This document shows positions 7,561-15,007 of a stretch of DNA of 18,719 bases, one piece after another. Each line of letters starts with the position of its first letter. Positions within the stretch are counted from its first letter, which is position 1. A program made the position numbers and the translations under genes. The stretch is from Oscillospiraceae bacterium (GTDB lineage Bacteria > Bacillota > Clostridia > Oscillospirales > Oscillospiraceae): the NCBI GenBank assembly GCA_017480395.1, contig JAFVAS010000234.1, positions 1-18,719 of the forward strand. Direction: 5' to 3'. The notes below the pieces were generated by a model. That model did no database searches, was not told the DNA's origin, and saw only the letters and a program-made list of their open reading frames with translations.

Positions 7561-9879
7561 ATGAATGGGATGAGGAAGAAAACGCTGTTTTGCGCGCTGC
7601 TGCTCTGTACGCTGCTGGTGCTGTCCGGCTGCGGGAGGCGGGGGAGCCAGTCCACTCCGATGGATGTCCCCGCCGTATCCTCCGGGGTGATCCCGACGCA
7701 GGGCGCGGCGTCGTCAGAGGTGGAGCCGGAGCCAGAGCCGGAGGACGACCCCTTTGCCGACGCGCCCTACGGTGTGCTGGGCCTGAGTATGGAGCAGGTT
7801 GACCTGGGCGACGGTTTGACCCGGGTGGCAACCCTCGGCCCGGAGAACCAGACCCGGGATGGGTATTTCTATCTCCAGGGCGTATACGGCGTCGGGGGTG
7901 GCCGTGTGCTGCTCAGCTATACCGTCTCCAACGAAATCAACTTTTATTTCGAGGGCGACGGGGAAATGTATGACGGCAGAGGAGAGGACGACTGGTTCGA
8001 CGTCGACGCCGAGGGGGTCTCTGACGGCGATTGGGACGCGCCGGAGGCGGACGGCATTCCGGAGGACGACACCCAGGGGCAGGATGTGGATGGCGATGCC
8101 CCGCCGGACGACGCGGAGTTCCCGGAAACCGAGGATTTTTTCGCCCAGACGCGGCTGGTGCTCTTCGACCTGGATCGGGGCGAGGAGATTCGCGGGATCG
8201 ACGCCGTGGACGACGTGGATACATACAGCTATTTCTCCCAGGAGCGGGATCGGATCTGGCTGTGGAACAGCCAGGAGGGCAAGCGGCAGGTCACCCAGTT
8301 TGATCACGACCTCAACCAGGTGGGGGAGTTCTCCATCGGCGAGCAGGGCTATGGTGCCGGGGGACAGGACGGCTCCTATTATCTCGTGCTGGACAGGCGG
8401 CTCTACTGCTACGCCCCGGACGGCACCCCTGGGGTACAGGTGGACTTCAAGCGGCAGTTCGCGCCGGATGAATTCATCGGCTCCGTCTTTACCGGCCAGG
8501 ACGGCGGGGAATATATCCTGCTCAGCGGCATCTGCGGCAATCTGAAGCGGTATGAGTATGTGATCGTCGATCTGGACAGCCGCGATTTCGCCTATCTGAA
8601 CTCCGGCGACGACTTCGACTCCGGCCTCTACGGGGAGAACGGCGCCCTGGTCTGCTCCGACTATGAAAACGGCTACACCGTCGCGGTGCAGGGGACTCCG
8701 TGGCGCTATTTCTGCGACGTGGGGGAGGAGAACTATGTCACCCTGCGGGCGCTGGAGAACGGCTGGCTGCTCTTCTTCTACACGGAGGACGGGAGCGAGG
8801 GCTCGGTACTCCACCTGGAGATGATGGACGGCGAGACGGGTCAGTCCCTGGGCAGCGCCAGGGTGGATTTTGCGGACAGCTGGCCCTGGATCAACAACGC
8901 CGTGGTCTATGACGACACCAATGCCGTCCTGCTGGAGGTGAGCGAGAACGGCACCCAGTTCCTGCGCTGGGATCTGGACAGGGCGGGGACGGAGAACGGC
9001 TTTGTCCGGAGCGAGGCGGTGGACATTCCCGACGAGGACGAGCTGGTGCCGGAGATCACCGACGGCGTCGATCCCAACTACTACACGCCGGGGGAGTGCC
9101 CGCCGGAGCTGGCTGACCTGCGGGCCCGGGCCGACGAGATGGAGGCGCGGTTAGGCTTCGAGATCTATCTGGCCGACGAGTGCCGCAACATGATCGGCGG
9201 CTACGCCATCGACGCGCTGACCGACCACGATGACGTGGCCAGCGCCCTGGACTGGCTGGAGAAGGAGGCGGAGAAATACCCGGAAAAATTCTTCCGTCAG
9301 CTCTACGCCGAGTGGCCCAGCGGACTGGACATCTACCTCGCCAGCACATTGACCGGCATGGTGTCCGATCAGCTGAGCTTCGCCGGGGGCTTCCAGACGA
9401 TTGAGGGGGAGCACAGCCTGATCGTCATTGACGCCACCTTCACCTCCGACATCGCCAACACCTTCCACCACGAGCTGAGCCACGCCGTGGATTCGGCGCT
9501 GGAGCGCCTCAGCGATTTTGAGGCCGATCTGGACGGGGAGGCATGGATGGCTCTGAATCCAGACGAGGAGACCTATGGCGAAAGCTACACCTACGACTAC
9601 AACCAGTTTGGCCGGGAAGAGATGATGCCCTTCGCCTATCTGATGAGCTACGACGGTTCCAACGCCTATTTCGTGGACGATTACAGCATGACCTATCCCA
9701 CGGAGGATCGGGCCCGGCTCTTTGAGTACGTCATGGTGGACGACGACTACTGCTGGGTGGACTGGGCGGACTGCCCCCATCTGCGGGTGAAGCTGAACTA
9801 CTTCGTCTCCCTGATCCGGCAGTATTTCGACACCACCGGCTGGGACAGCCCCCGCTGGGAGCGGTTTCTGGAGCCGTAA
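7561..9879 (+). CDS. Large lipoprotein with C-terminal HExxH (gluzincin-like) metallopeptidase domain
   Basis: A 772-residue exported protein of unknown role. The N-terminus has two Lys/Arg, a hydrophobic stretch and the lipobox LSGC (Cys24), so it is predicted to be a lipid-anchored surface protein. A Ser/Thr/Glu-Pro linker follows (about 35-65). Residues 70-510 look all-beta, with repeated segments pairing aromatic strands and VDLDSR- or FDLDRG-like turns, perhaps a degenerate propeller. An Asp/Glu-rich insert lies at about 130-190. The C-terminal 250 residues contain FHHELSHAVD, an HExxH zinc motif (His637-His641), and downstream TEDRARLFEY, where Glu715 or Glu722 could be the third ligand, as in gluzincins. 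ATG 7561 has GAAGGGAG upstream. The protein is very acidic. I do not recognise a named family; the peptidase role is inferred from the motif alone. Confidence 0.8.
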   Translation: MNGMRKKTLFCALLLCTLLVLSGCGRRGSQSTPMDVPAVSSGVIPTQGAASSEVEPEPEPEDDPFADAPYGVLGLSMEQVDLGDGLTRVATLGPENQTRDGYFYLQGVYGVGGGRVLLSYTVSNEINFYFEGDGEMYDGRGEDDWFDVDAEGVSDGDWDAPEADGIPEDDTQGQDVDGDAPPDDAEFPETEDFFAQTRLVLFDLDRGEEIRGIDAVDDVDTYSYFSQERDRIWLWNSQEGKRQVTQFDHDLNQVGEFSIGEQGYGAGGQDGSYYLVLDRRLYCYAPDGTPGVQVDFKRQFAPDEFIGSVFTGQDGGEYILLSGICGNLKRYEYVIVDLDSRDFAYLNSGDDFDSGLYGENGALVCSDYENGYTVAVQGTPWRYFCDVGEENYVTLRALENGWLLFFYTEDGSEGSVLHLEMMDGETGQSLGSARVDFADSWPWINNAVVYDDTNAVLLEVSENGTQFLRWDLDRAGTENGFVRSEAVDIPDEDELVPEITDGVDPNYYTPGECPPELADLRARADEMEARLGFEIYLADECRNMIGGYAIDALTDHDDVASALDWLEKEAEKYPEKFFRQLYAEWPSGLDIYLASTLTGMVSDQLSFAGGFQTIEGEHSLIVIDATFTSDIANTFHHELSHAVDSALERLSDFEADLDGEAWMALNPDEETYGESYTYDYNQFGREEMMPFAYLMSYDGSNAYFVDDYSMTYPTEDRARLFEYVMVDDDYCWVDWADCPHLRVKLNYFVSLIRQYFDTTGWDSPRWERFLEP

Positions 9880-9920
9880 ATTTTCCGTTTGAATGGTAGA
9901 GCAGAAAGGAGGGCGTGGCA

Positions 9921-10148
9921 ATGAATTGTCCGTTCTGCGGCGCAGAGATGGAGCAGGGAAAGGCGTCCTTTATGGCCATGCAGGGCCTGGGCCATATGAT
10001 TCTGTCCTTCGTCTCGGAGGAGGAGTCCCACAAGCGGTTCTTTCAGCGCAAGAGCCGGGATAAGATCATCCTCTCCTGGGAGGAGGCGGCGTGTTATTTC
10101 TGCCCGTCGTGCAAGCGGCTTATCCCCGTCTTTGAGTTGGATGATTAG
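9921..10148 (+). CDS. Small two-knuckle zinc-ribbon protein
   Basis: A 75-residue protein with CPFCG at residues 3-7 and a second pair CPSC near residue 63, spaced as in a zinc ribbon with a long insert. It resembles small clostridial proteins that begin MNCPYCGxEM (DUF6487-like); that assignment is from memory and tentative. The start ATG 9921 has a very strong AAAGGAGGG seven bases upstream. A GTG at 9915 in the same frame would sit against that site and is unlikely. It follows the lipoprotein by 41 bases on the same strand without an obvious terminator, so co-transcription is plausible. The stop is TAG, showing that amber works as a stop in this genome. Function unknown. Confidence 0.72.
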   Translation: MNCPFCGAEMEQGKASFMAMQGLGHMILSFVSEEESHKRFFQRKSRDKIILSWEEAACYFCPSCKRLIPVFELDD

Positions 10149-10168
10149 AAAGAAAACTTGATGAAATC

Positions 10169-10198
10169 AGGGCGTCCTCCCGCAGGGAAGGACGCCCT
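10169..10198. terminator. Hairpin between the zinc-ribbon gene and the P-type ATPase gene
   Basis: A GC-rich stem of 13 pairs (10169-10181 with 10185-10198) has one bulged A and loop GCA. T tracts on either side are weak (TTGTTG on +, GATTTCATC on -). It is placed exactly between convergent genes and probably ends both transcripts, with modest confidence. Confidence 0.55.
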
Positions 10199-10213
10199 TG
10201 TTGCGCGACGATT

Positions 10214-12802
10214 TTATTTTGCGATGCGAACCCGGATCCACTTGAGCAGCTGGATCACCACCATGCTGCCCAATGCCAGCCCCACGATGGTCAGCAGCAG
10301 CGCGGGGGAGAGGGCGGCGACCTGGAAGGGGCCCTGGAGAACGGGGATCAGCAGCACCGCGAAGAGCAGCACCGCCCCGGCGGCAAAGGCCCCCAGCAGA
10401 TAGCGGTTGTCCCAGAATTTTCGGGTGAAGAGCACCGGCGCTGCGGCCTTGCAGTCAAAGCCGTGGAACAGCCGGGCCAGGCAGAGGGTGGCGAAGGCCA
10501 TGGTGCTGCCCGTGCTCGCGCCGCCGTTGGCCAGGCCGAGATAGAACCCGGTGATGACCGCCGCGGCGATGACAACGCCCTCGATCAGAATATCGGTCAG
10601 GAATTTCCGGGTCAGAATGCCCTCGGAGCGGGGGCGGGGCTTCTCGTGCATCACCGTGTCGGTGTGGGGCTCCAGCCCCAGGGCGATGGCGGGCAGACTG
10701 TCAGTCAGCAGATTGATGAACAGCAGGTGCACCGCCGCAAAGGGCACCGGCAGGGCGGCCAGGGCAGCGTACATGACCGCGAGAATGGCGGCAAAATTGC
10801 CGGAGAGCAGGAACTGAATGGCCCGCTTGATGTTGGCGTAAATGTTCCGGCCGATCTTGACCGCCTTGACGATGGTGGCAAAGTTGTCGTCGGCCAGCAC
10901 CATTCCGGCGGCGTCCTTGGAGACCTCGGTGCCGGTGATGCCCATTGCCACGCCGATGTCCGCCTGCTTGAGGGCGGGGGCGTCGTTGACGCCGTCGCCG
11001 GTCATGGCAACCAGGCTGCCCCGCTCCTGCCAGGCCTTGACGATGCGGATCTTATGCTCCGGGGAGACCCGGGCGTAGACGGAGATCCGGGGGACGAACT
11101 CCCGCAGCTCCTGGTCGGACATGTTCTCGATGACCGCGCCCTCCACCGCCTCGGTGCCCTCGGTCAGAATGCCGATCTCCCGGGCGATGGCGGAGGCGGT
11201 GACCTTGTGATCGCCGGTGATCATGATGGGGCGGATGCCGGCGGTGATGCACTCCGCCACGGCGGCCTTGGACTCCTCCCGGGGCGGGTCCATCATGGCG
11301 ATGAGGCCGAGGAAGGTCAGGTTATACTCGTCCTCCAGGCTGACGGACGCGCGGTCCAGGGGCTTGCTGGCAAAAGCCAGCACCCGCAGTCCCTGGGAGG
11401 ACAATTTCTCGTTGACGGCCTCGATCCGCTCCCGCTCCTCCGGGGTGAGGATGGTGCGCTCCAGCAGGACGTCCACCGCCCCCTTGGTGACCAGCTCCAG
11501 CCCGCCGGAGAACTCGTGCACGGTGCTCATCAGCTTGCGGTCGGAGTCGAAGGGAATCTCGGTCAGCCGGGGATATTTTGCCCGGGTGGCGACCTCGGTG
11601 ATGCCGTGGGCCTCGCCCAGCCGCACCAGGGCGGTCTCGGTGGGGTCGCCCACCTCGCCGGTGTCGTTGACCACCGCGTCGCTGCACAGCAGGGCGGTGC
11701 GGAGCAGGGGGGCCTGCAGGGGATCGGAGAAGTCCGCCTCCTCGGCGGAGAGGATGCGATCCCCCACATAGATCTTCTTCACCGTCATCTTATTCTGGGT
11801 CAGGGTGCCGGTCTTGTCGGAACAGATCACGCTGACGCTGCCCAGCCCCTCCACGCTCTGCAATTTGCGGATGATGGCGTTGTCCCTGGCCAGACGCTGG
11901 GTGCCGAAGGAGAGGACGATGGTGACGATGGAGGACAGGGCCTCCGGAATGGCGGCGACGGCCAGCGCGATGGCGAACAGGAAGGCGTTCATCACGTTTT
12001 CGTGCCGCACCAGCACGCTCAGGGCGAAGAGCACGCCGCAGAGAATCAGAATGCCGATGGAGAGCTTCTTGCCGAACTCGTCCAGGCTGATCTGGAGCGG
12101 GGTCTCCTTCTCCTCGGTGTTTTTCAGCAGGGTGGCGATCTTGCCCATCTCGGTGTTCATGCCGACGCCGGTCACCAGAAAGACCGCCCGGCCATAGGTG
12201 ACAAAGCTGCCGGAGAAGACCATGTTTGTTCGGTCACCCAGGGCGGCGTCCCCGGGAATTTCGCCCACGTCCTTCTCCACGGGCAGGCTCTCACCGGTCA
12301 GGGCGCTCTCCGCCACCTTGAGGCTGGCGCACTCCAGCAGGCGGCCGTCGGCGCAGACGCTGTCTCCCGCCTCCAGCTCCACCACGTCGCCGATGGTGAC
12401 CTCGCTGCCGGGAATCTGCACCACCTGTCCGTCCCGGAGTACCTTCGCCGTGGGGGCGGACATTTTTTTCAGGCTGTCCAGACTGGCCTCGGCCTTCAGC
12501 GTCTGTACAGTGCCCAGGATGGCGTTCATCGTGATGACTGCCAGGATGACCACCGTGCTCTCTATGTCCCCCATGAAGGCGGAGATGACGGCGGCGATGA
12601 TCAGAATGATGACCAGAAAATCGGCAAACTGGCTCAGGAAGAGCAGAAGGGGGGATTTCTTCTTGCCCTGCTGCAATTCGTTCGGGCCATACTTTGCCAG
12701 CCGCTGCTGGGCCTCTTGCCCGGTGAGCCCCCGCTCGGAGCACGATAAATCTCGAAAAAGTTCCGTTCTGGACTTCTGCCAGGGCTGTTTTTCATTGCTC
12801 AT
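10214..12802 (-). CDS. P2-type cation-translocating ATPase (Ca2+-ATPase-like; probable Mn2+ export)
   Basis: An 862-residue P-type ATPase that couples ATP hydrolysis to cation transport across the membrane. The N-terminal cation-ATPase domain is followed by the actuator motif LTGES (168-172), M4 with AAIPEALSS (about 283-291), the phosphorylation motif SDKTGTLT (Asp329), the hinge MTGDGVNDAPALKQADIGVAMG, and M6 with NLLTDSLPAIALG. PEAL in M4 and NxxTD in M6 are characteristic of Ca2+-type P2 pumps, which often also move Mn2+. The Mn2+-sensing riboswitch ahead of the gene points to Mn2+ detoxification as the main role (inference). ATG 12802 is preceded by AAAGGAAG at a normal distance; a longer frame to 12832 would run into the leader terminator. 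No other transport gene is nearby. It ends at a weak hairpin shared with the zinc-ribbon gene. Confidence 0.9.
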   Translation of the reverse strand: MSNEKQPWQKSRTELFRDLSCSERGLTGQEAQQRLAKYGPNELQQGKKKSPLLLFLSQFADFLVIILIIAAVISAFMGDIESTVVILAVITMNAILGTVQTLKAEASLDSLKKMSAPTAKVLRDGQVVQIPGSEVTIGDVVELEAGDSVCADGRLLECASLKVAESALTGESLPVEKDVGEIPGDAALGDRTNMVFSGSFVTYGRAVFLVTGVGMNTEMGKIATLLKNTEEKETPLQISLDEFGKKLSIGILILCGVLFALSVLVRHENVMNAFLFAIALAVAAIPEALSSIVTIVLSFGTQRLARDNAIIRKLQSVEGLGSVSVICSDKTGTLTQNKMTVKKIYVGDRILSAEEADFSDPLQAPLLRTALLCSDAVVNDTGEVGDPTETALVRLGEAHGITEVATRAKYPRLTEIPFDSDRKLMSTVHEFSGGLELVTKGAVDVLLERTILTPEERERIEAVNEKLSSQGLRVLAFASKPLDRASVSLEDEYNLTFLGLIAMMDPPREESKAAVAECITAGIRPIMITGDHKVTASAIAREIGILTEGTEAVEGAVIENMSDQELREFVPRISVYARVSPEHKIRIVKAWQERGSLVAMTGDGVNDAPALKQADIGVAMGITGTEVSKDAAGMVLADDNFATIVKAVKIGRNIYANIKRAIQFLLSGNFAAILAVMYAALAALPVPFAAVHLLFINLLTDSLPAIALGLEPHTDTVMHEKPRPRSEGILTRKFLTDILIEGVVIAAAVITGFYLGLANGGASTGSTMAFATLCLARLFHGFDCKAAAPVLFTRKFWDNRYLLGAFAAGAVLLFAVLLIPVLQGPFQVAALSPALLLTIVGLALGSMVVIQLLKWIRVRIAK

Positions 12803-12830
12803 AAGCAATCTTCCTTTCGGGGGAGAACGC

Positions 12831-12882
12831 AAAAACGAGACTTTTTGCGCAATGCCCCCTGGACATTGTCACAAAAGTCTCG
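12831..12882 (-). terminator. Riboswitch-controlled intrinsic terminator in the ATPase leader
   Basis: On the minus strand the arm CGAGACTTTT (12882-12873) pairs with AAAAGTCTCG (12845-12836). Inside, CAATG pairs with CATTG after a short internal mismatch, and the stem is followed at once by TTTTT (12835-12831). It lies between the aptamer and the ATPase ribosome site, as expected for a transcriptional off-switch. Its left arm lies within GGCGAGAC (12884-12877), which is exactly complementary to GTCTCGCC in the aptamer (12909-12902), a candidate antiterminator pairing. Confidence 0.85.
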
Positions 12883-12887
12883 CCGTT

Positions 12888-12970
12888 TCAATCCGCAGCG
12901 GGGCGAGACGCTCGCCCGTATTGACGCCCACGGATACACATATTCGTGCCAGCTACTCCCTTTCGGATAC
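12888..12970 (-). promoter_or_regulatory. yybP-ykoY manganese riboswitch aptamer
   Basis: The minus strand shows the conserved yybP-ykoY core. A closing helix pairs ATCCG (12968-12964) with CGGAT (12895-12891). The first internal-loop sequence AAAGGGAGTAGC (12963-12952) is followed by the second conserved segment GGCGTCAATACG (12928-12917). A hairpin GGGCGAG/CTCGCCC comes next, then CCGCTGC. Family knowledge: this class binds Mn2+ (with Mg2+) where the two loops dock, and commonly precedes Mn2+ exporters and P-type ATPases. Here it is followed by an intrinsic terminator and the ATPase gene, so Mn2+ probably allows read-through. One G is missing from the usual GGGGAGUAGC run. The assignment is from sequence memory; an RF00080 covariance-model scan would settle it. 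Confidence 0.85.
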
Positions 12971-12974
12971 CTGC

Positions 12975-13003
12975 ACTATAATACGAATTTGCCCCGTTGT
13001 CAA
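12975..13003 (-). promoter_or_regulatory. Promoter of the riboswitch-ATPase transcript
   Basis: On the minus strand, a perfect TTGACA (13003-12998), a 17-base spacer and TATAGT (12980-12975). The predicted transcript start near 12968 coincides with the 5' strand of the aptamer closing helix. Confidence 0.8.
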
Positions 13004-13060
13004 GCGCTCGGGCGTGAATTTTTCGTAAAAAATCCACGATCCGAAGCATCCGACCTATTT

Positions 13061-13136
13061 TGACATAATATCATTGTAGATGCCGTGTATATTGACATAA
13101 TATAAAAGCGGATGCTATAATTATGACATAATATCA
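13061..13136 (+). repeat. Three regularly spaced operator-like repeats over the HTH-ATPase promoter
   Basis: The 11-base core TGACATAATAT occurs three times, at 13061-13071, 13093-13103 and 13124-13134. The start-to-start distances are 32 and 31 bases, close to three helical turns. Copies 1 and 3 extend to TGACATAATATCA, whose half-sites TGACAT and ATATCA are inverted with one mismatch around a central A, as expected for a dimeric regulator. Copy 2 contains the -35 box, copy 3 covers the transcript start, and copy 1 lies upstream, so the arrangement suits cooperative repression. The obvious candidate binder is the N-terminal HTH of the downstream protein (inference). Confidence 0.75.
13092..13121 (+). 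promoter_or_regulatory. Promoter of the HTH-AAA-ATPase gene
   Basis: A perfect TTGACA (13092-13097), an 18-base spacer and a perfect TATAAT (13116-13121) with an extended -10 TGC. This near-consensus promoter would be strong unless repressed. The predicted start near 13128 falls inside the third operator-like repeat. Confidence 0.85.
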
Positions 13137-13152
13137 ATTGGAGGCGGGAATC

Positions 13153-14943
13153 ATGTCGAACTGGATGACCTGCAGAGAGGCGGCCCAGCGCTGGGCGTGT
13201 TCGGAGCGGTGGATCTCCATCCTGTGCACGAACGGAAAGGTGCCCGGGGCGGAAAAGCGGGGCCGCGGCTGGCTGATCCCGGCGGATGCCCCTCGTCCCG
13301 CTGACGGGCGGATCAAGAGCGGGGCCTATCAGAAGCGCCATGATGAGGTGCCTCTCACGGCGGAGCAGCACCCCCTCCCGCTGGGGATCAGCGACTTTGC
13401 CCGCGCCGCGGGGGAGTGCCGCTATGTGGATCGGACGCGTTTTGCGGCGCAATTGTTGTCCCAGCGCCCGGAGAGCCTGATTCTGACCCGGCCCCACCGC
13501 TGGGGGAAGACGCTGCTGCTGGACATGGTGCGCCGCTATTTTGAGGATACCGGGGAAAATACCTCTGCCCTCTTCCGGGATCGGGCGGTCTGGAGCTGCG
13601 GGGAGCGGGTCACAGAACAGCAGGGGAGATATCCGGTGGTCATTCTGTCCTGCAGGGATTTGCGCTTCGACAGCTGGGCGCAGATGCGCGCCCGGCTGGG
13701 GGATCGCATCCGGCTGGCGTTTGCCCGACACAGCGCACTTCTGGACAGCGGAGACTGCGACCCCCATCTGTTGACGCGGTTTCGCTCCATTTTGGAGGGG
13801 GACTGCGGCGAGGCGGAGCTGAGCGGCGCGCTGGAGGTGCTGATTCTCCTGCTGGAGCAGCACCACGGCACCAGGCCGATTTTGCTGGTGGATGACTACG
13901 ACGCCCCGTTGCTGGAGGCGGCGCGCCGGGGATTTGGGGACGCGGCGGTGGATTTTATGAGCAATCTGCTCTCCGGCGCGCTGAAGGACAACCCCCACCT
14001 GCGCTTTGGCGTGCTCACAGGCGTCGTGCCGGTCTTGCTGCCGGGGCTGGAGCATCTGCGGCTGGACACGGTGGCTGCCCCGGATTTCTCGCTGGGATTT
14101 ACCGCCGGGGAGATCGACGCCCTGGCCGATGGGGCCGGAGACCAGCTGGCCCGACACTACGGCGTGCCTGGCCGGGACGGGGAGATGCGCTGCTGTCCCG
14201 GGGCGGTGCTGTCGGCGTTGAGCGGCGCGGCGCAGCCCGTTGTCATAAGGGATGAGGCGCTGCTGGACTGCCTGGATCAGGCGGGCCAGGAAGCGCAGCT
14301 GCGTTTGCTGGAGCTCCTGCAGGGGGCGACCCTGTCCCAGGAGTTCGATCTCCACGCCCTGACCGTGTCCAGCGCCGCCGCCCTCTGGGGCAGACTGCTC
14401 TCCCTGGGCTATCTGTCCGCGCGGCCCGGGGAGATGCGGGGGCTGTATGCACTCTCGCTCTCCTGCACCGCTGCCGCCGGGGAGTTGGAGCGGCATATCC
14501 TGCTGCGCTGGGCCGAGCAGGGCTTGCTGAGCGCAGATCGGGCCGCCGCCGTGCGGGAGGTTCTGCGGAACAGGGATCTGGCCGGGATGCGGCCGGAGCT
14601 TGGCCGTCTCTTTTCAGAGTGCCTTGCCGCCGGGGGCGGGTATCCGGCCCTTGCCCTGGGGCTTCAGGCCCTGGTGGGGGAGCAGTACCGCCTCTCCGGC
14701 AGTTGGGAGGGCAATCCGGGCCGCTTTTGCCTGCAATTGTTCCCAAAATCCGGGGAACTGCCCGTCGTCGCCCTGCGGGTGCGCAGCGGAAAGCGGCTCA
14801 GCGACGATCAGCTTCGGACTCTGGCCCAGACGGCGCTGGGGCAGATCTCACCCAAGTCCCTGGGGGTGAAGCCTGGAACGGCGGTGCTGAAATTCGGCGC
14901 GGCCCGCTCCGGGGAAGAGGTGCGCCTGGTTTCAGAATCGTAA
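13153..14943 (+). CDS. HTH-fused AAA-ATPase-like protein with degenerate PD-(D/E)XK (DUF1703-type) C-terminus
   Basis: A 596-residue protein. Residues 2-45 form an excisionase/MerR-like helix-turn-helix (MTCREAAQRWACSERWIS, then GRGWLIPADAPRP). Residues 75-400 fit the AAA-ATPase-like family (PF09820): LPLGISDFARAAGECRYVDRT, a P-loop RPHRWGKT (113-120) and a Walker B-like ILLVDDYD (243-250). The last 110 residues align with the DUF1703 (PDDEXK_9) nuclease pattern, but the expected Asp after GRY is Cys526 (GRFCLQL), and the usual E-x-K is Arg542-Val-Arg544. The nuclease site therefore looks dead while the ATPase motifs are kept. ATG 13153 follows GGAGG by eight bases; TTG 13138 is not used. It is a solitary gene between two terminators. 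Role unknown; a defence or host-interaction function has not been shown for this family. Domain names are from memory of family consensus. Confidence 0.82.
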   Translation: MSNWMTCREAAQRWACSERWISILCTNGKVPGAEKRGRGWLIPADAPRPADGRIKSGAYQKRHDEVPLTAEQHPLPLGISDFARAAGECRYVDRTRFAAQLLSQRPESLILTRPHRWGKTLLLDMVRRYFEDTGENTSALFRDRAVWSCGERVTEQQGRYPVVILSCRDLRFDSWAQMRARLGDRIRLAFARHSALLDSGDCDPHLLTRFRSILEGDCGEAELSGALEVLILLLEQHHGTRPILLVDDYDAPLLEAARRGFGDAAVDFMSNLLSGALKDNPHLRFGVLTGVVPVLLPGLEHLRLDTVAAPDFSLGFTAGEIDALADGAGDQLARHYGVPGRDGEMRCCPGAVLSALSGAAQPVVIRDEALLDCLDQAGQEAQLRLLELLQGATLSQEFDLHALTVSSAAALWGRLLSLGYLSARPGEMRGLYALSLSCTAAAGELERHILLRWAEQGLLSADRAAAVREVLRNRDLAGMRPELGRLFSECLAAGGGYPALALGLQALVGEQYRLSGSWEGNPGRFCLQLFPKSGELPVVALRVRSGKRLSDDQLRTLAQTALGQISPKSLGVKPGTAVLKFGAARSGEEVRLVSES

Positions 14944-14948
14944 AAATC

Positions 14949-14988
14949 AAGAATCCGGCAGATTTTATCGCTGCCGGATTCTTTGTTT
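14949..14988. terminator. Bidirectional terminator between the HTH-ATPase gene and def
   Basis: A perfect 13-pair stem (14949-14961 with 14971-14983) with a nine-base AT-rich loop. It is followed by TTGTTT on + and by GATTTTT on -. It starts six bases after the ATPase stop codon and serves both convergent genes. Confidence 0.85.
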
Positions 14989-15007
14989 GGTATGCAGTTG
15001 TACTGGG

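Noticed and set aside
7385..7831. N-terminal extension of the CorC-family gene (149 residues)
   Set aside because: It overlaps the lipoprotein gene and both divergent promoters, and its Arg/Pro/Ser-rich sequence is unrelated to the family. Conservation begins at ATG 7384.
10463..12748. 761-codon open frame on + opposite the P-type ATPase
   Set aside because: It is antisense to a gene with all conserved P-type motifs. Its product is a Gly/Asp/His/Gln-rich sequence typical of a GC-rich shadow frame, and it has no ribosome site.
13061..13134. Three repeats as a CRISPR-like array
   Set aside because: The repeats are only 11-13 bases with 20-base gaps, are AT-rich, occur three times, sit exactly on a promoter, and have no cas genes nearby.
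13153..13290. HTH domain as a phage excisionase and sign of a prophage
   Set aside because: The HTH is continuous with the AAA-ATPase-like frame, and no integrase, attachment site or phage gene is present.
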